Assembly (NCBI GenBank): GCA_910578395.1
Contig: CAJTPZ010000003.1
Location: 144,012 to 208,011 of the forward strand
From: an uncultured Muribaculaceae bacterium
GTDB taxonomy: Bacteria > Bacteroidota > Bacteroidia > Bacteroidales > Muribaculaceae
Direction of reading: 5' to 3'
Length of the DNA: 64,000 nt
Below, piece after piece: positions 16,944 through 26,347 of the stretch. The notes beneath the pieces are model-generated. The model saw only the letters and a program-made list of their open reading frames with translations. It searched no databases and was not told the DNA's origin. The first letter of the stretch is position 1. Each line of letters opens with the position of its first letter. Both the position numbers and the translations under genes were made by a program.

Positions 16944-19127
16944 TCAGCGTATAAACAGCAGCTCCCGATATTTCGGCAAAGGCCACATCTCATTGTCGAC
17001 CATCAGCTCGAGAGTGTCGATGTGATCGCGTATTGCTTCCATGCATGGTACAACATTGTCGTGATAGGCAATTGCTTTCTCTCGTTCGCTTTTGATCTGG
17101 TTGGCTTCCTTGCGTGCCTGAATCATTTTGTCGACTTCATCACGTATTATTGTCATGTGTCCAGCCATCTTCTCTATGGAGTCAAGATCACCTGCAGAGA
17201 TCTTTTCGCCCTGTTTCCCCGGGAAAAGGGTGCGAAGCTTCACGAGGTTGTCAACGAGAATAGACTGATAGCGGGTTGCCACCGGCAGCACATGATTGAG
17301 CGCAAGATCACCGAGAACACGTGACTCTATCTGCACTTTTTTGGTATACATCTCCCATTTTACCTCGTTGCGAGCCTCGAGTTCCACTGAAGAGAATACT
17401 CCTGTACGAGAGAACATCTCAATGCTTTCAGGGCGAAGATAGGCATCGAATATTTTAGGAACGCTTGTCTCACAGTCGAGTCCACGACGCGCAGCTTCAG
17501 CTTTCCACTCATCGCTATATCCGTTTCCATCGAAATGTATGTTCTGGGATTCGATAAGTATTTCACGTACTTCTGAAAGAATGGCGTGATTGAGATCCTC
17601 TCCGTCGGATATACGTTTTTGCACTTTGTTATGGAATGCTTCAAGCTGATCCGCTACAGCTGCGTTAAGAGCAATAAGTGCTGAAGCGCAGTTGGCAGAA
17701 GAACCTACTGCACGGAATTCAAAGCGGTTTCCTGTGAATGCAAATGGCGACGTGCGATTGCGGTCTGTGTTATCGACCATAATCTCTGGAATCTGATGCA
17801 CTCCTATTTTCACGCCCTCTTTTCCTGCAAAATTAAGAGACTCGTCACCATCGATTATGCGCGTGAACAGATCGGATAGCTGACGTCCTGCAAATACCGA
17901 AATGATTGCCGGAGGAGCTTCATTGGCACCGAGACGATGGGCGTTTGTGGCAGATGCTATGGATGCCTTGAGAAGGCCGTTGTGACGATGTACGGCAGCC
18001 ATCGTGTTTGCTACAAATGTGACAAACTGCAAGTTTTCTGCCGGAGTTTTTCCAGGAGCAAAAAGCAATGTGCCTGTATCGGTACCAAGGCTCCAGTTGT
18101 TGTGTTTGCCTGAACCGTTTATCCCTGCAAACGGCTTCTCATGGAACAGGACACGGAAATTATGGCGACGGCCAACCTCTGTCATTAGCGACATGAGAAG
18201 AAGATTGTGGTCGTTGGCGAGGTTAGCCTCCTCGAATATAGGTGCAAGCTCAAACTGGTTTGGCGCCACCTCGTTGTGACGGGTCTTCGCAGGTATGCCA
18301 AGACGATGTGCCTCGATTTCAAGATCAAGCATGAATGCTTCCACCCGCTTTGGTATAGATCCGAAATAATGGTCTTCGAGCTGCTGGTTTTTGGCGCTTT
18401 CATGTCCCATAAGCGTGCGTCCGGTCAGCACAAGATCAGGTCGTGCAGCAAAAAGAGCTTCATCGACAAGGAAATATTCCTGCTCCCATCCAAGATAAGA
18501 GCAGACATGTTTTACAGCCGGATCAAAAAGCTGAGCTACTTTTGTGCCAGCACGGTCTACTGCATTGAGCGCACGCAGCAGGGGAGTCTTGTAGTCAAGA
18601 GACTCTCCCGTATAAGAGATGAATATTGTTGGAATACAAAGTGTCTGATCGACAATAAATGCAGGAGAAGAGATGTCCCAAGCTGAATATCCGCGGGCTT
18701 CAAAAGTATTACGTATTCCACCGTTAGGGAAACTTGATGCATCGGGTTCCTGCTGGACGAGTAGCTTGCCGTTGAACTCTTCAACAACACCGCCTTTACC
18801 ATCATGCTCTATGAATGCATCGTGCTTTTCTGCTGTTCCGTCAGTAAGCGGATGAAACCAATGAGTGTAATGGCGGGCACCATTGTCGATTGCCCAACGC
18901 TTCATGCCTGCCGCAACGCTATCGGCAAGATCACGAGGCAATGGCTCTTTCATGTCTATTGCCTTCACAAGGGCATCGTAAGTGTGCTTAGGAAGGTACT
19001 CAAACATCTTCTGTCGGTTGAACACAAGTGAGCCGTAGTAGGTTTCAGGTCTCTGGGAAGGGATGTCAATATGGACGGCCTTGCGTGCCATTGCCTCTTC
19101 TACCGCTTTGAATCTGAGATCAGACAT
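16944..19127 (-). CDS. glnN: Glutamine synthetase type III
   Basis: A 727-residue GSIII, the long form of glutamine synthetase typical of Bacteroidetes and some cyanobacteria. Recognisable segments are EHDGKGGVVEEFNGKLL, WEQEYFLVDE, NGSGKHNNWSLGT (about 336-348), NRTSPFAFTGNRFEFRAVGSS (in two parts, about 450-470) and a helical C terminus. It makes glutamine from glutamate, ammonia and ATP in the cytoplasm as a dodecamer. A hairpin lies on each side, so it is probably its own transcription unit. The 48 bases between the upstream hairpin and the ATG hold no clear TAnnTTTG box. Confidence 0.97.
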   Translation of the reverse strand: MSDLRFKAVEEAMARKAVHIDIPSQRPETYYGSLVFNRQKMFEYLPKHTYDALVKAIDMKEPLPRDLADSVAAGMKRWAIDNGARHYTHWFHPLTDGTAEKHDAFIEHDGKGGVVEEFNGKLLVQQEPDASSFPNGGIRNTFEARGYSAWDISSPAFIVDQTLCIPTIFISYTGESLDYKTPLLRALNAVDRAGTKVAQLFDPAVKHVCSYLGWEQEYFLVDEALFAARPDLVLTGRTLMGHESAKNQQLEDHYFGSIPKRVEAFMLDLEIEAHRLGIPAKTRHNEVAPNQFELAPIFEEANLANDHNLLLMSLMTEVGRRHNFRVLFHEKPFAGINGSGKHNNWSLGTDTGTLLFAPGKTPAENLQFVTFVANTMAAVHRHNGLLKASIASATNAHRLGANEAPPAIISVFAGRQLSDLFTRIIDGDESLNFAGKEGVKIGVHQIPEIMVDNTDRNRTSPFAFTGNRFEFRAVGSSANCASALIALNAAVADQLEAFHNKVQKRISDGEDLNHAILSEVREILIESQNIHFDGNGYSDEWKAEAARRGLDCETSVPKIFDAYLRPESIEMFSRTGVFSSVELEARNEVKWEMYTKKVQIESRVLGDLALNHVLPVATRYQSILVDNLVKLRTLFPGKQGEKISAGDLDSIEKMAGHMTIIRDEVDKMIQARKEANQIKSEREKAIAYHDNVVPCMEAIRDHIDTLELMVDNEMWPLPKYRELLFIR

Positions 19128-19174
19128 AGTTTAATATATGTGATGAATTTACCTTTTTATCGATGGATAATGAG

Positions 19175-19204
19175 CGAGGGTTGCACCTGAACGCGCAACC
19201 CTCG
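19175..19204 (-). terminator. Hairpin between dapL and glnN
   Basis: A 10-bp perfect stem, CGAGGGTTGC (19175-19184) with GCAACCCTCG (19195-19204), and a 10-base loop, 5 bases past the dapL stop. No T-run follows on the minus strand (CTCATTATCC), so it may act with a factor or as a processing site. Confidence 0.6.
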
Positions 19205-19209
19205 TCGTG

Positions 19210-20439
19210 TTATATTTTTAAAGCTGTGATACGCTCGACAGCTTCCGTTGTCGCTTCGTGGCTGCTGAAGGCTGTCAGTCTGAAATAGCCTTCACCCGAA
19301 GGACCGAATCCGACTCCAGGCGTTCCGACAACTTTTGCATCGTGTAGCAGACGGTCGAAGAACTCCCAGGAAGAAAGACCGTCGGGAGTCTTAAGCCATA
19401 CATAAGGGGCATTTATGCCACCGAACACTTCAATTCCAATGCTCTTGAGCCCTTCGCGAAGCATTGAAGCATTTTGCATGTAGTAGTCGATTGTTGCACG
19501 TATCTGTTCTTGTCCACGTGCGGTATAGATTGCAGCTGCACCACGCTGCACGAGATATGACGCACCGTTGAATTTGGTTGTCTGACGGCGGTTCCAGAGA
19601 GGATTCAGGTAAACATCGTTACCATTCGCATCGATACCTTTGAGTTGTTTCGGGACAACAACATATCCGCAACGGAGACCTGTGAATCCAGCAGTCTTTG
19701 AGAAACTGCGAAACTCAATCGCAACCTCCCTCGCACCTTCTATCTCATAAATCGAATGAGGCACATTGTCTTCGCGTATATAGGCTTCATAAGCCGAGTC
19801 AAAGAGTATGAGTGATCCATTGACCCGAGCATAGTCTACCCATACTTTAAGCTGATCGCGTGTGAGTGTTGTGCCGGTAGGATTGTTGGGATAGCAGAGA
19901 TATATGATATCGGGACGGCGCTCAGGCAATGCAGGTATAAACGAATTTTCGGCCGTACACGGCATATAGACAATATCGCTCCATTTCTGCCCGTCGAATT
20001 CTCCGGCTCTACCGGCCATAACATTGGTGTCGACATATACAGGATAAACCGGATCGGTTACCGCAATGATATTGTCTACTGAAAGAATATCGCCGATATT
20101 GCCGGTGTCGCTTTTCGCACCGTCACTCACAAAAATTTCATCAAGCTCAACATGAATACCACGCTTCTCATAGTCGTTCTCCGCTATGCGTGAACGCAGA
20201 AAGTCGTAACCTTGCTCTGGACCGTAACCATGAAAGGTTGTAGAGTCGGCCTGATCATCTACAGCATTGTGAAGAGCATCAATGGCAACAGGAATTATAG
20301 GACGTGTCACGTCACCAATACCCATGCGTATGATCTTGGCGCTTGGGTTTTCTTTCTGGAATGTATTTACACGGCGTGCGATCTCAGTGAAGAGATACGT
20401 TGCCGGTAGTTTGCAGTAGTTATCGTTGACTTTAAACAT
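19210..20439 (-). CDS. dapL: LL-diaminopimelate aminotransferase
   Basis: A 409-residue PLP aminotransferase that makes LL-diaminopimelate directly from tetrahydrodipicolinate and glutamate, bypassing the acyl-blocked route. Family marks include IRMGIGDVTRPI, FHGYGPEQGYDFLR, FVSDGAKSDTGNI, YPNNPTGTTL and the PLP lysine in RSFSKTAGFTGLRCGY (K near residue 249). It is 13 bases downstream of dapF; the two act in succession to give meso-diaminopimelate for peptidoglycan and lysine. Length and motifs are normal. Confidence 0.96.
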   Translation of the reverse strand: MFKVNDNYCKLPATYLFTEIARRVNTFQKENPSAKIIRMGIGDVTRPIIPVAIDALHNAVDDQADSTTFHGYGPEQGYDFLRSRIAENDYEKRGIHVELDEIFVSDGAKSDTGNIGDILSVDNIIAVTDPVYPVYVDTNVMAGRAGEFDGQKWSDIVYMPCTAENSFIPALPERRPDIIYLCYPNNPTGTTLTRDQLKVWVDYARVNGSLILFDSAYEAYIREDNVPHSIYEIEGAREVAIEFRSFSKTAGFTGLRCGYVVVPKQLKGIDANGNDVYLNPLWNRRQTTKFNGASYLVQRGAAAIYTARGQEQIRATIDYYMQNASMLREGLKSIGIEVFGGINAPYVWLKTPDGLSSWEFFDRLLHDAKVVGTPGVGFGPSGEGYFRLTAFSSHEATTEAVERITALKI

Positions 20440-20452
20440 TTATGTCGATAGA

Positions 20453-21304
20453 TTATTTTTGACGTGTATAAGTGCCTGTAAAAACAGTGGTAGCTCCACC
20501 GGTCATATATACGTGGTTGTTATCGGGATTCCAGAAAATTCTGAGATCACCTCCGAGAAGATGTATTGTTACATTGCGTCCGGTGCGTCCGGTGGTGATT
20601 GCAGCAACCGCAGTAGCGCATGCGCCGGTTCCGCAGGCCATTGTCTCGCCACTGCCGCGTTCCCACACTCTCATTGAGATTTCTGAAGGAGATATGATTC
20701 TTGCAAACTCGATGTTGGCACGATCAGGCCACATCGGATGCATTTCAAGTTCACGTCCGGTCACATGCACATCAGGCGTATCTTCCTCATAGAATATCAC
20801 TCCATGCGGATTTCCCATAGACACTGCCGTGACAGCAAGATTTCCACCTGTCCGGGTCTCTACCTGCGCCTCGATCATTTTTTCGGTACCATATTTCACA
20901 GGAACCTGAGCGGCAACAAGAACAGGCTCACCCATATCAACTGTGACTTCAATTATTTTTCCGTCGTTACCCGGGATAAGTCTGAGGTACTTTATGCCTG
21001 AATTTGTATCGACCGCAATATCGGTTTTAGAGGTCAGTCCATTGTCGTAGACATATTTTCCAACACATCGTATACCGTTTCCACACATCTTTGCCTCTGA
21101 GCCGTCGGCATTAAAAATACGCATCTTGAAATCCGCCACATCTGACGGAAGAATAAGAATTATACCGTCGCCACCTATACCGGTGTGTCGGTCGCTCATT
21201 TCTATAGATAGCTCTGCGAGACGATCAGGGGTGTGATTCATGCAATCGATATAGACATAATCGTTGCCTATACCGTGCATCTTGGTAAATTTGATCTCTT
21301 CCAT
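20453..21304 (-). CDS. dapF: Diaminopimelate epimerase
   Basis: A 283-residue cofactor-independent epimerase converting LL- to meso-diaminopimelate. The two catalytic cysteines are C74 in KMCGNGIRC and C224 in MACGTGACA. Other family marks are FTKMHGIGNDYVYID and MGNPHGVIF. The ATG at 21304 gives the usual start; an upstream ATG at 21358 would lie on the -7 element of the promoter and can be set aside. It leads the dapF-dapL pair. Confidence 0.96.
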   Translation of the reverse strand: MEEIKFTKMHGIGNDYVYIDCMNHTPDRLAELSIEMSDRHTGIGGDGIILILPSDVADFKMRIFNADGSEAKMCGNGIRCVGKYVYDNGLTSKTDIAVDTNSGIKYLRLIPGNDGKIIEVTVDMGEPVLVAAQVPVKYGTEKMIEAQVETRTGGNLAVTAVSMGNPHGVIFYEEDTPDVHVTGRELEMHPMWPDRANIEFARIISPSEISMRVWERGSGETMACGTGACATAVAAITTGRTGRNVTIHLLGGDLRIFWNPDNNHVYMTGGATTVFTGTYTRQK

Positions 21305-21355
21305 GTATTTGAGGAGAAATTGAACCGTGAAAGCTATTATGCGCTTTATCGGATG

Positions 21356-21363
21356 CAAATATA
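21356..21363 (-). promoter_or_regulatory. -7 element for dapF
   Basis: TATATTTG on the minus strand, matching TAnnTTTG, 52 bases before the dapF ATG. No TTG lies at the right spacing upstream, so this is a partial match. It is back to back with the rsmD box. Confidence 0.5.
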
Positions 21364-21375
21364 ATCATGTTTTTA

Positions 21376-21383
21376 TAAATTTG
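21376..21383 (+). promoter_or_regulatory. -7 element for rsmD
   Basis: TAAATTTG on the plus strand, matching TAnnTTTG, 22 bases before the rsmD ATG at 21405. No TTG at standard spacing. The site supports 21405 rather than the earlier in-frame start at 21327. Confidence 0.45.
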
Positions 21384-21404
21384 CTCTTAATTAAACCATA
21401 TTTT

Positions 21405-21947
21405 ATGCGAATAATAAGAGGAAAATATGGGCGACGTCGTTTTGATGTTCCTAAAAACATAACGGCAAGACCCACGACCGACTTTGCGCGGGAGAATATA
21501 TTTAATGTGATCGAGAATATGATCGATCTTGAAGATGGAACTGTGGCTCTGGATCTTTTTGCAGGCACAGGAGCAATAACATGGGAACTTGTGTCGCGGG
21601 GATGCACCAGGGTGACTTCAGTGGAACAGGCTCCTGTGCAGTGCCGATTTATTGCAGAAGTGAAAAATAAACTTGGAGATGACGTGATGACATTGATTCG
21701 CGGCGATGTTTTCAAATTTATAAAAACGGTGAAAACGCCTTATGATATCGTTTTTGCCGATCCTCCTTACGATCATCCTCAATTTGAGACGCTTCCAGGA
21801 TTAGTACTGTCTTCGGGCGCTGTGAAACCGGGAACTCTTTTTATACTTGAACATTCATCCAAGCGTGATTTTTCTGAGTTGCCCGGCTTCATCGAAAAAC
21901 GTGTATATGGGAGTGTGAATTTTTCTATTTTCCGTATTCCCGAGTAA
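21405..21947 (+). CDS. rsmD: 16S rRNA (guanine966-N2)-methyltransferase
   Basis: A 180-residue SAM-dependent methyltransferase. It begins MRIIRGKYGRRRFDVP as RsmD usually does, then has the SAM motif LDLFAGTGAI (49-58) and the catalytic DPPYD (119-123, in FADPPYDHP). It methylates G966 of 16S rRNA (E. coli numbering). The longer version from 21327 adds 26 residues that do not resemble the family, and it would begin upstream of the promoter. It is a lone plus-strand gene divergent from dapF and ends 9 bases from the aroA stop. Confidence 0.94.
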   Translation: MRIIRGKYGRRRFDVPKNITARPTTDFARENIFNVIENMIDLEDGTVALDLFAGTGAITWELVSRGCTRVTSVEQAPVQCRFIAEVKNKLGDDVMTLIRGDVFKFIKTVKTPYDIVFADPPYDHPQFETLPGLVLSSGAVKPGTLFILEHSSKRDFSELPGFIEKRVYGSVNFSIFRIPE

Positions 21948-21956
21948 GTTCCCTTA

Positions 21957-23228
21957 TTATTCCTGAGAAAGTGAGGCATCTACAAGCGTGAATCCGGCAG
22001 AGCGGAGATCATCCCAATATCCAGGGTAAGATTTTTTTACCACTTCTGCATTCCGGATTATAATACCTGGAACAAACAATGCAGTAGGAGCAAAAGCCAT
22101 AGCCATGCGATGGTCGTCATAGGTATCGATTTCAGGAACCTGTGAAACAGGCATACGTCGTCCATCCCAACGCAGTGTGTGGTCGCCTTCCACTTCAAGA
22201 ACTATGCCATATTTAAACAGTTCGTTGCAGAGAGCTTCAATACGGTCTGTTTCCTTGATACGCAATGACGACAAGCCTGTGAGACAGAATGGCAAACCAA
22301 GCATAGCGGCTGTTACAGCAACTGTCTGTGCAAGATCGGGTGTTTCTGTCATGTCTAAATCAATGCGCGAGTAAACTTCCGGACTGGGAGTGAATTCCGC
22401 CGCATTCTCCATGTCTTCGGATTTCCGACATATAACCCCCATACGCTCAAAAATTTCAATGGCGGCACTGTCACCCTGAATACTGTCTTCTGTCTTTAAT
22501 CCAGGCAATGTGACAAACCCTGCTGAAATTGCAGATATTTCAGCCCAATAAGAAGCTGCGCTCCAGTCTCTTTCACACTCTACAGCGCTATCGGTGCCGG
22601 AATACACCCCATTGGGAATATCTATAACAGACAAACCTTCCAGATCAACCTCAATGCCACGCCTACGCATCATAGCCATCGTCATTCTGATGTAGGGGAG
22701 AGATATTATTTCACCCTGAAGTTTTATGCGAAGACCAAGCGTCATGGTTGGTGCGACCATCATGAGCGCAGAAATAAACTGTGAACTTATATTTGCGGGA
22801 AGCGATATTTCCCCTCCCTTCAGGCGGGTTCCGGTGATTTTAAGAGGCGGATATCCATTTTCACCTGTATACTCAATTGAAGCGCCACATTGCCGCAAAG
22901 CTTCGACAAGCGGTCCGATAGGGCGACGGCGCATTCTTTCTGATCCATCAATCACTACCTCGCATCCTGGAGTCGCTGCGTAATATGCCGTGAGAAAACG
23001 CATAGCAGTACCGGCAGCCCCGATGTTTACTGTACCATTTCCTGATAAATGGCCATTAAGTGCATTGACAATAGCCTCCGAATCATCACAATCAGCTACA
23101 GGAGGCATAGTATTATCGTCTGGGGTGAGAGCATGTAGAATCAATGCCCTGTTGGCAATACTTTTGGAAAGAGGAAGTGATATGCATGCTTCCAGCATAT
23201 CCTCTGGAGGGAAAATGCGATAGTCCAT
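21957..23228 (-). CDS. aroA: 3-phosphoshikimate 1-carboxyvinyltransferase (EPSP synthase)
   Basis: A 423-residue enzyme of the shikimate pathway, joining shikimate-3-phosphate and phosphoenolpyruvate. LPLSKSIANRALIL carries the catalytic lysine (K22). NIGAAGTAMRFLTAYYA and RIKETDRIEALCNEL are the other signatures. It belongs to a divergent class with weaker conservation at the N terminus, as in many Bacteroidetes. The frame is open to a TTG at 23243, which overlaps the previous stop; the ATG at 23228 is preferred. It is the last gene of the long minus-strand block and meets rsmD tail to tail. Confidence 0.95.
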   Translation of the reverse strand: MDYRIFPPEDMLEACISLPLSKSIANRALILHALTPDDNTMPPVADCDDSEAIVNALNGHLSGNGTVNIGAAGTAMRFLTAYYAATPGCEVVIDGSERMRRRPIGPLVEALRQCGASIEYTGENGYPPLKITGTRLKGGEISLPANISSQFISALMMVAPTMTLGLRIKLQGEIISLPYIRMTMAMMRRRGIEVDLEGLSVIDIPNGVYSGTDSAVECERDWSAASYWAEISAISAGFVTLPGLKTEDSIQGDSAAIEIFERMGVICRKSEDMENAAEFTPSPEVYSRIDLDMTETPDLAQTVAVTAAMLGLPFCLTGLSSLRIKETDRIEALCNELFKYGIVLEVEGDHTLRWDGRRMPVSQVPEIDTYDDHRMAMAFAPTALFVPGIIIRNAEVVKKSYPGYWDDLRSAGFTLVDASLSQE

Positions 23229-23239
23229 ACAGTTATATG

Positions 23240-24427
23240 TCAAGAGTTTAGCGCTTTAGCAATTTTTTCAAGTGCAGTTTGAAGAATATGACGTGGACAT
23301 CCGATATTGAAACGCATGAATCCTTCGCCTTCCTGTCCGAAAATAAAACCATTGTTTAGAGCGAGGCCGGCCTGGTCTACAAAAAATCGGTCAAGCTTGT
23401 CATGAATGGACATTTCTCCGGGATATATTCCGCGACAATCAAGCCACGTAAGAAAAGATGCCTGTGGCCTCACTGCCTTGATTGACGGAATTCTGGTCTT
23501 TAGATACTCTTCAAGGAAAAGTTGATTTTTCTCCAGATATCCGATCAGCTGGTCGAGCCACTTGTCTCCATTTTCGTAGGCTGCAATTGTAGCTGTGACG
23601 GCAACAAAATTAGGTGCGTCAAATTCATTTCCAGCCATCCAGGAAAAGAAAGAATCCCGCATCTCTTTGTTTTTGATCACAACCCACGAACTTACAATAC
23701 CAGCAATGTTGAATGTCTTTGAAGGAGCACCGAGTGTAATCGAAATTTCTTCGGCTTCAGGGCTTACCGATGCAAAAGGAATGTGTCTCGTACCCCAAAG
23801 CATGAGATCTTCATGTATTTCATCGGAAATCACCTTAACTCCATGGCTGTGACAGATTGACGCAACCTTTTTAAGAGTATCGGAATCCCATTGTATGCCG
23901 ATCGGGTTGTGAGGATTACAGAGAATCATCATCTTAGGCTTGTTTTCAATGATTTTTTTCTCAAGATCCTCCAGATCCATCTCATAATTACCATCGGCAA
24001 GACGTCGCAGGGGGTTGTGCACAAGGTGACGTCTGTTGGCTTCAGGAACAAATGTAAAAGGATGATATACCGGCGGCTGAATGATTATTTTGTCACCGGG
24101 CTGAGTAAAATGGTTTACAATAAATCCGATAGCCTTTACAACTCCGGGGACAAACGATATTTCATCCCGCCCGACTTTCCAACCGTGACGACGCACAAGC
24201 CAATTAATGATTGACTGCCAGAATTCTTCAGGAACCGAGCCATAGCCATATATAGGATGAGCTATGCGTTTTTGTAAAGCATCGGTTATTTCAGGCTGTA
24301 CCGGGAAGTCCATATCGGCAACCCAGGCAGGCAACAAGTCTGCCCTGCCATAACGCTTTTCAAGTTCGTCATATTTGACACAGTCGGTTCCACGACGGTC
24401 AATATAGGTATCGAAATCGTATATCAT
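23240..24427 (-). CDS. MalY/PatB-family PLP-dependent C-S beta-lyase or aminotransferase
   Basis: A 395-residue fold type I PLP enzyme. AWVADMDFPVQPEIT, HPIYGYGSVPEEFW, LCNPHNPIG, SDEIHEDLMLWG and the PLP-lysine segment GAPSKTFNIAGI (K near 232) are the MalY/PatB pattern. Members cleave cystathionine or cysteine conjugates to pyruvate, ammonia and a thiol, and are used in methionine synthesis. Which substrate is used here cannot be settled from sequence. It lies 6 bases after ispF and 11 bases before aroA. Confidence 0.9.
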   Translation of the reverse strand: MIYDFDTYIDRRGTDCVKYDELEKRYGRADLLPAWVADMDFPVQPEITDALQKRIAHPIYGYGSVPEEFWQSIINWLVRRHGWKVGRDEISFVPGVVKAIGFIVNHFTQPGDKIIIQPPVYHPFTFVPEANRRHLVHNPLRRLADGNYEMDLEDLEKKIIENKPKMMILCNPHNPIGIQWDSDTLKKVASICHSHGVKVISDEIHEDLMLWGTRHIPFASVSPEAEEISITLGAPSKTFNIAGIVSSWVVIKNKEMRDSFFSWMAGNEFDAPNFVAVTATIAAYENGDKWLDQLIGYLEKNQLFLEEYLKTRIPSIKAVRPQASFLTWLDCRGIYPGEMSIHDKLDRFFVDQAGLALNNGFIFGQEGEGFMRFNIGCPRHILQTALEKIAKALNS

Positions 24428-24433
24428 GTTGCT

Positions 24434-24913
24434 TTAGTCTTTTGAATTGATAAGTGCGACAGCTGTAGCTGCTATGCCTTCACCTCGGCCTGTGAAACCG
24501 AGATGCTCGGTTGTAGTGGCTTTAACCGATACCGCATCTGACGGTATTTCAAGATCCTTTGATATGTTGTCAATCATGGCTTGTATATAGGGCCGCATTT
24601 TGGGCGCCTGAGCAATGACAGTAACATCGACGTTGCCGATAGTGTAGCCGGCGTTGTGCAGCAAATCTCTGACGGCACGTAGCAGCAACCGTGAGTCGGC
24701 ACCTTTGTAATGTGGATCTGTGTCGGGGAAGTGATAGCCTATGTCGCGAAGTGCGGCGGCGCCAAGAAGAGCATCCATAAGCGCATGTAACGCCACGTCG
24801 GCATCACTATGACCAAGCAATCCTAAATCATAGGGAATCTTTACACCACAGATCCACAAATCTCTATCGGGCACAAGACGATGCACGTCATATCCTTGTC
24901 CTATCCTGAACAT
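24434..24913 (-). CDS. ispF: 2-C-methyl-D-erythritol 2,4-cyclodiphosphate synthase
   Basis: A 159-residue MEP-pathway enzyme, full length. Zinc ligands are D9 and H11 in GYDVH and H43 in GHSDADVALHA. TTTEHLGFTGRGEGIAA is the C-terminal CDP-binding signature. It makes the cyclic diphosphate precursor of isoprenoids, working as a trimer in the cytoplasm. It lies 3 bases after the AGCS symporter stop, so it is read in the same transcript. Confidence 0.96.
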   Translation of the reverse strand: MFRIGQGYDVHRLVPDRDLWICGVKIPYDLGLLGHSDADVALHALMDALLGAAALRDIGYHFPDTDPHYKGADSRLLLRAVRDLLHNAGYTIGNVDVTVIAQAPKMRPYIQAMIDNISKDLEIPSDAVSVKATTTEHLGFTGRGEGIAATAVALINSKD

Positions 24914-24916
24914 GTA

Positions 24917-26347
24917 TCAGTTTTTTTGAGTGTTTTCTTTTTCGAATGGCCAGCAAGCTGTTTCTTCTGCAATTTCCGGTATAGTGGAGGAGTAGTAAAC
25001 CGGATCCTTGCCTTCTTTGAGTTGATGGCGATAATCGGCAAGCAGACGCATGGCGTACTTACCAAGAAAAAGCAGTGCCATGATATTGCAGAGAGTCATC
25101 ATCCCCATTGTTATGTCGGATATTGCCCAAACAAATTCCAATGTCGACAATGCACCAACCATAACCATAGTCCCGACAATGATCCGGAACGGATAAATGA
25201 TACTACGGCTCTGATGAATGAAATTCAGATTGGTTTCTCCGTAATAGTAGTTGGCGATAATGCTTGTCATAGCGAAAAGATATACCGCTATAGCGATAAA
25301 CCATGTGGCAGCTTTGCCGACCTGAGTCTCAAGGGCGTATTGGGTAAGTTCGATTCCGGTAAGCCCGCAGTCAAATACTCCGCTGCAAAGAATGATGAAT
25401 GCTGTTGCCGTGCACACAAGAAGAGTGTCGGTATAGACTCCAAGTGTTTGTATGAGGCCCTGTTTTACAGGATGACTGACTGCTGCAGTCGCGGCTGCGT
25501 TTGGAGTAGACCCTTCACCCGCCTCATTACTGAAAAGACCTCGTTTTACCCCGAGAATCATTGCCATGCCGAATGTCCCACCCATAGCCTGATCAAAACC
25601 AAAAGCATTGGAGACTATAAGTTTCATAACTGCTGGAAATGCCGTGATATTGGCAATGATTACATATATTGCAAGCAGAATATACATCAAAGCCATTATC
25701 GGGACAATAATCTGGTTTACTTTGGAAATACGCTGTACACCACCGCAAATGACAATAAGAGTCAGTGCCGTAGTGGTGATCCCCATCCATAAAGCCGGAA
25801 TCCCGAATGCGCTCTCGAAAGCAACTGTAATAGTATTGGCTTGCACCGTGTTGAATGCCAATCCGAATGTAAGGGTTATAAGTATGGCAAATGTCCACGA
25901 CCACCATTTTTTGCCGATTCCTTTCTGTATATAATAGGCAGGACCACCACGAAAAGAATTATGTCCTTTTACTTTGAACAACTGCGCGAGAGTGGATTCG
26001 ACGAATGCATTTGCTGAACCTATAAATGCGACAACCCACATCCAGAACACCGCTCCAGGGCCGCCTAATACTATGGCAATTGCCACTCCTGCAATATTAC
26101 CGGTCCCTACACGGCTCGCAAGAGAAAGCGTGAATGCCTGAAACGAACTTATAGTGTGACCAGGCTTATCATGAATGTTGGGATTATTGTGGCTTTTACC
26201 TGATTCAAATAGCAACCGCAACATTTCAGGAATCATCGAGAACTGTACTCCCCGGGACCTTATCGTGAAATAAAGAGCAGTGCCAAGTAGCACGCCAACC
26301 ATCAGGTAAGTCCAAAGCCAATCATTGATAAGTTCTATAATTTTCAT
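24917..26347 (-). CDS. Alanine/glycine:cation symporter (AGCS family)
   Basis: A 476-residue inner-membrane protein with about ten to eleven hydrophobic segments. Family signatures are SFQAFTLSLASRVGTGNIAGVA, FVESTLAQLFKVK and FRGGPAYYIQKGIG (near 50-140), and SNEAGEGSTPNAAATA in the core. It would take up alanine, glycine or D-alanine with sodium. The start overlaps the tamB stop by 4 bases, and ispF follows by 3 bases, so it is embedded in an operon. Substrate is inferred from the family. Confidence 0.93.
   Translation of the reverse strand: MKIIELINDWLWTYLMVGVLLGTALYFTIRSRGVQFSMIPEMLRLLFESGKSHNNPNIHDKPGHTISSFQAFTLSLASRVGTGNIAGVAIAIVLGGPGAVFWMWVVAFIGSANAFVESTLAQLFKVKGHNSFRGGPAYYIQKGIGKKWWSWTFAILITLTFGLAFNTVQANTITVAFESAFGIPALWMGITTTALTLIVICGGVQRISKVNQIIVPIMALMYILLAIYVIIANITAFPAVMKLIVSNAFGFDQAMGGTFGMAMILGVKRGLFSNEAGEGSTPNAAATAAVSHPVKQGLIQTLGVYTDTLLVCTATAFIILCSGVFDCGLTGIELTQYALETQVGKAATWFIAIAVYLFAMTSIIANYYYGETNLNFIHQSRSIIYPFRIIVGTMVMVGALSTLEFVWAISDITMGMMTLCNIMALLFLGKYAMRLLADYRHQLKEGKDPVYYSSTIPEIAEETACWPFEKENTQKN

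Noticed and set aside
18207..18686. 159-codon plus-strand ORF opposite glnN
   Set aside because: Antisense shadow of GSIII.
24881..25792. 303-codon plus-strand ORF opposite the AGCS symporter gene
   Set aside because: Antisense shadow of a well-supported membrane transporter; the translation is rich in Cys and His and resembles no family.
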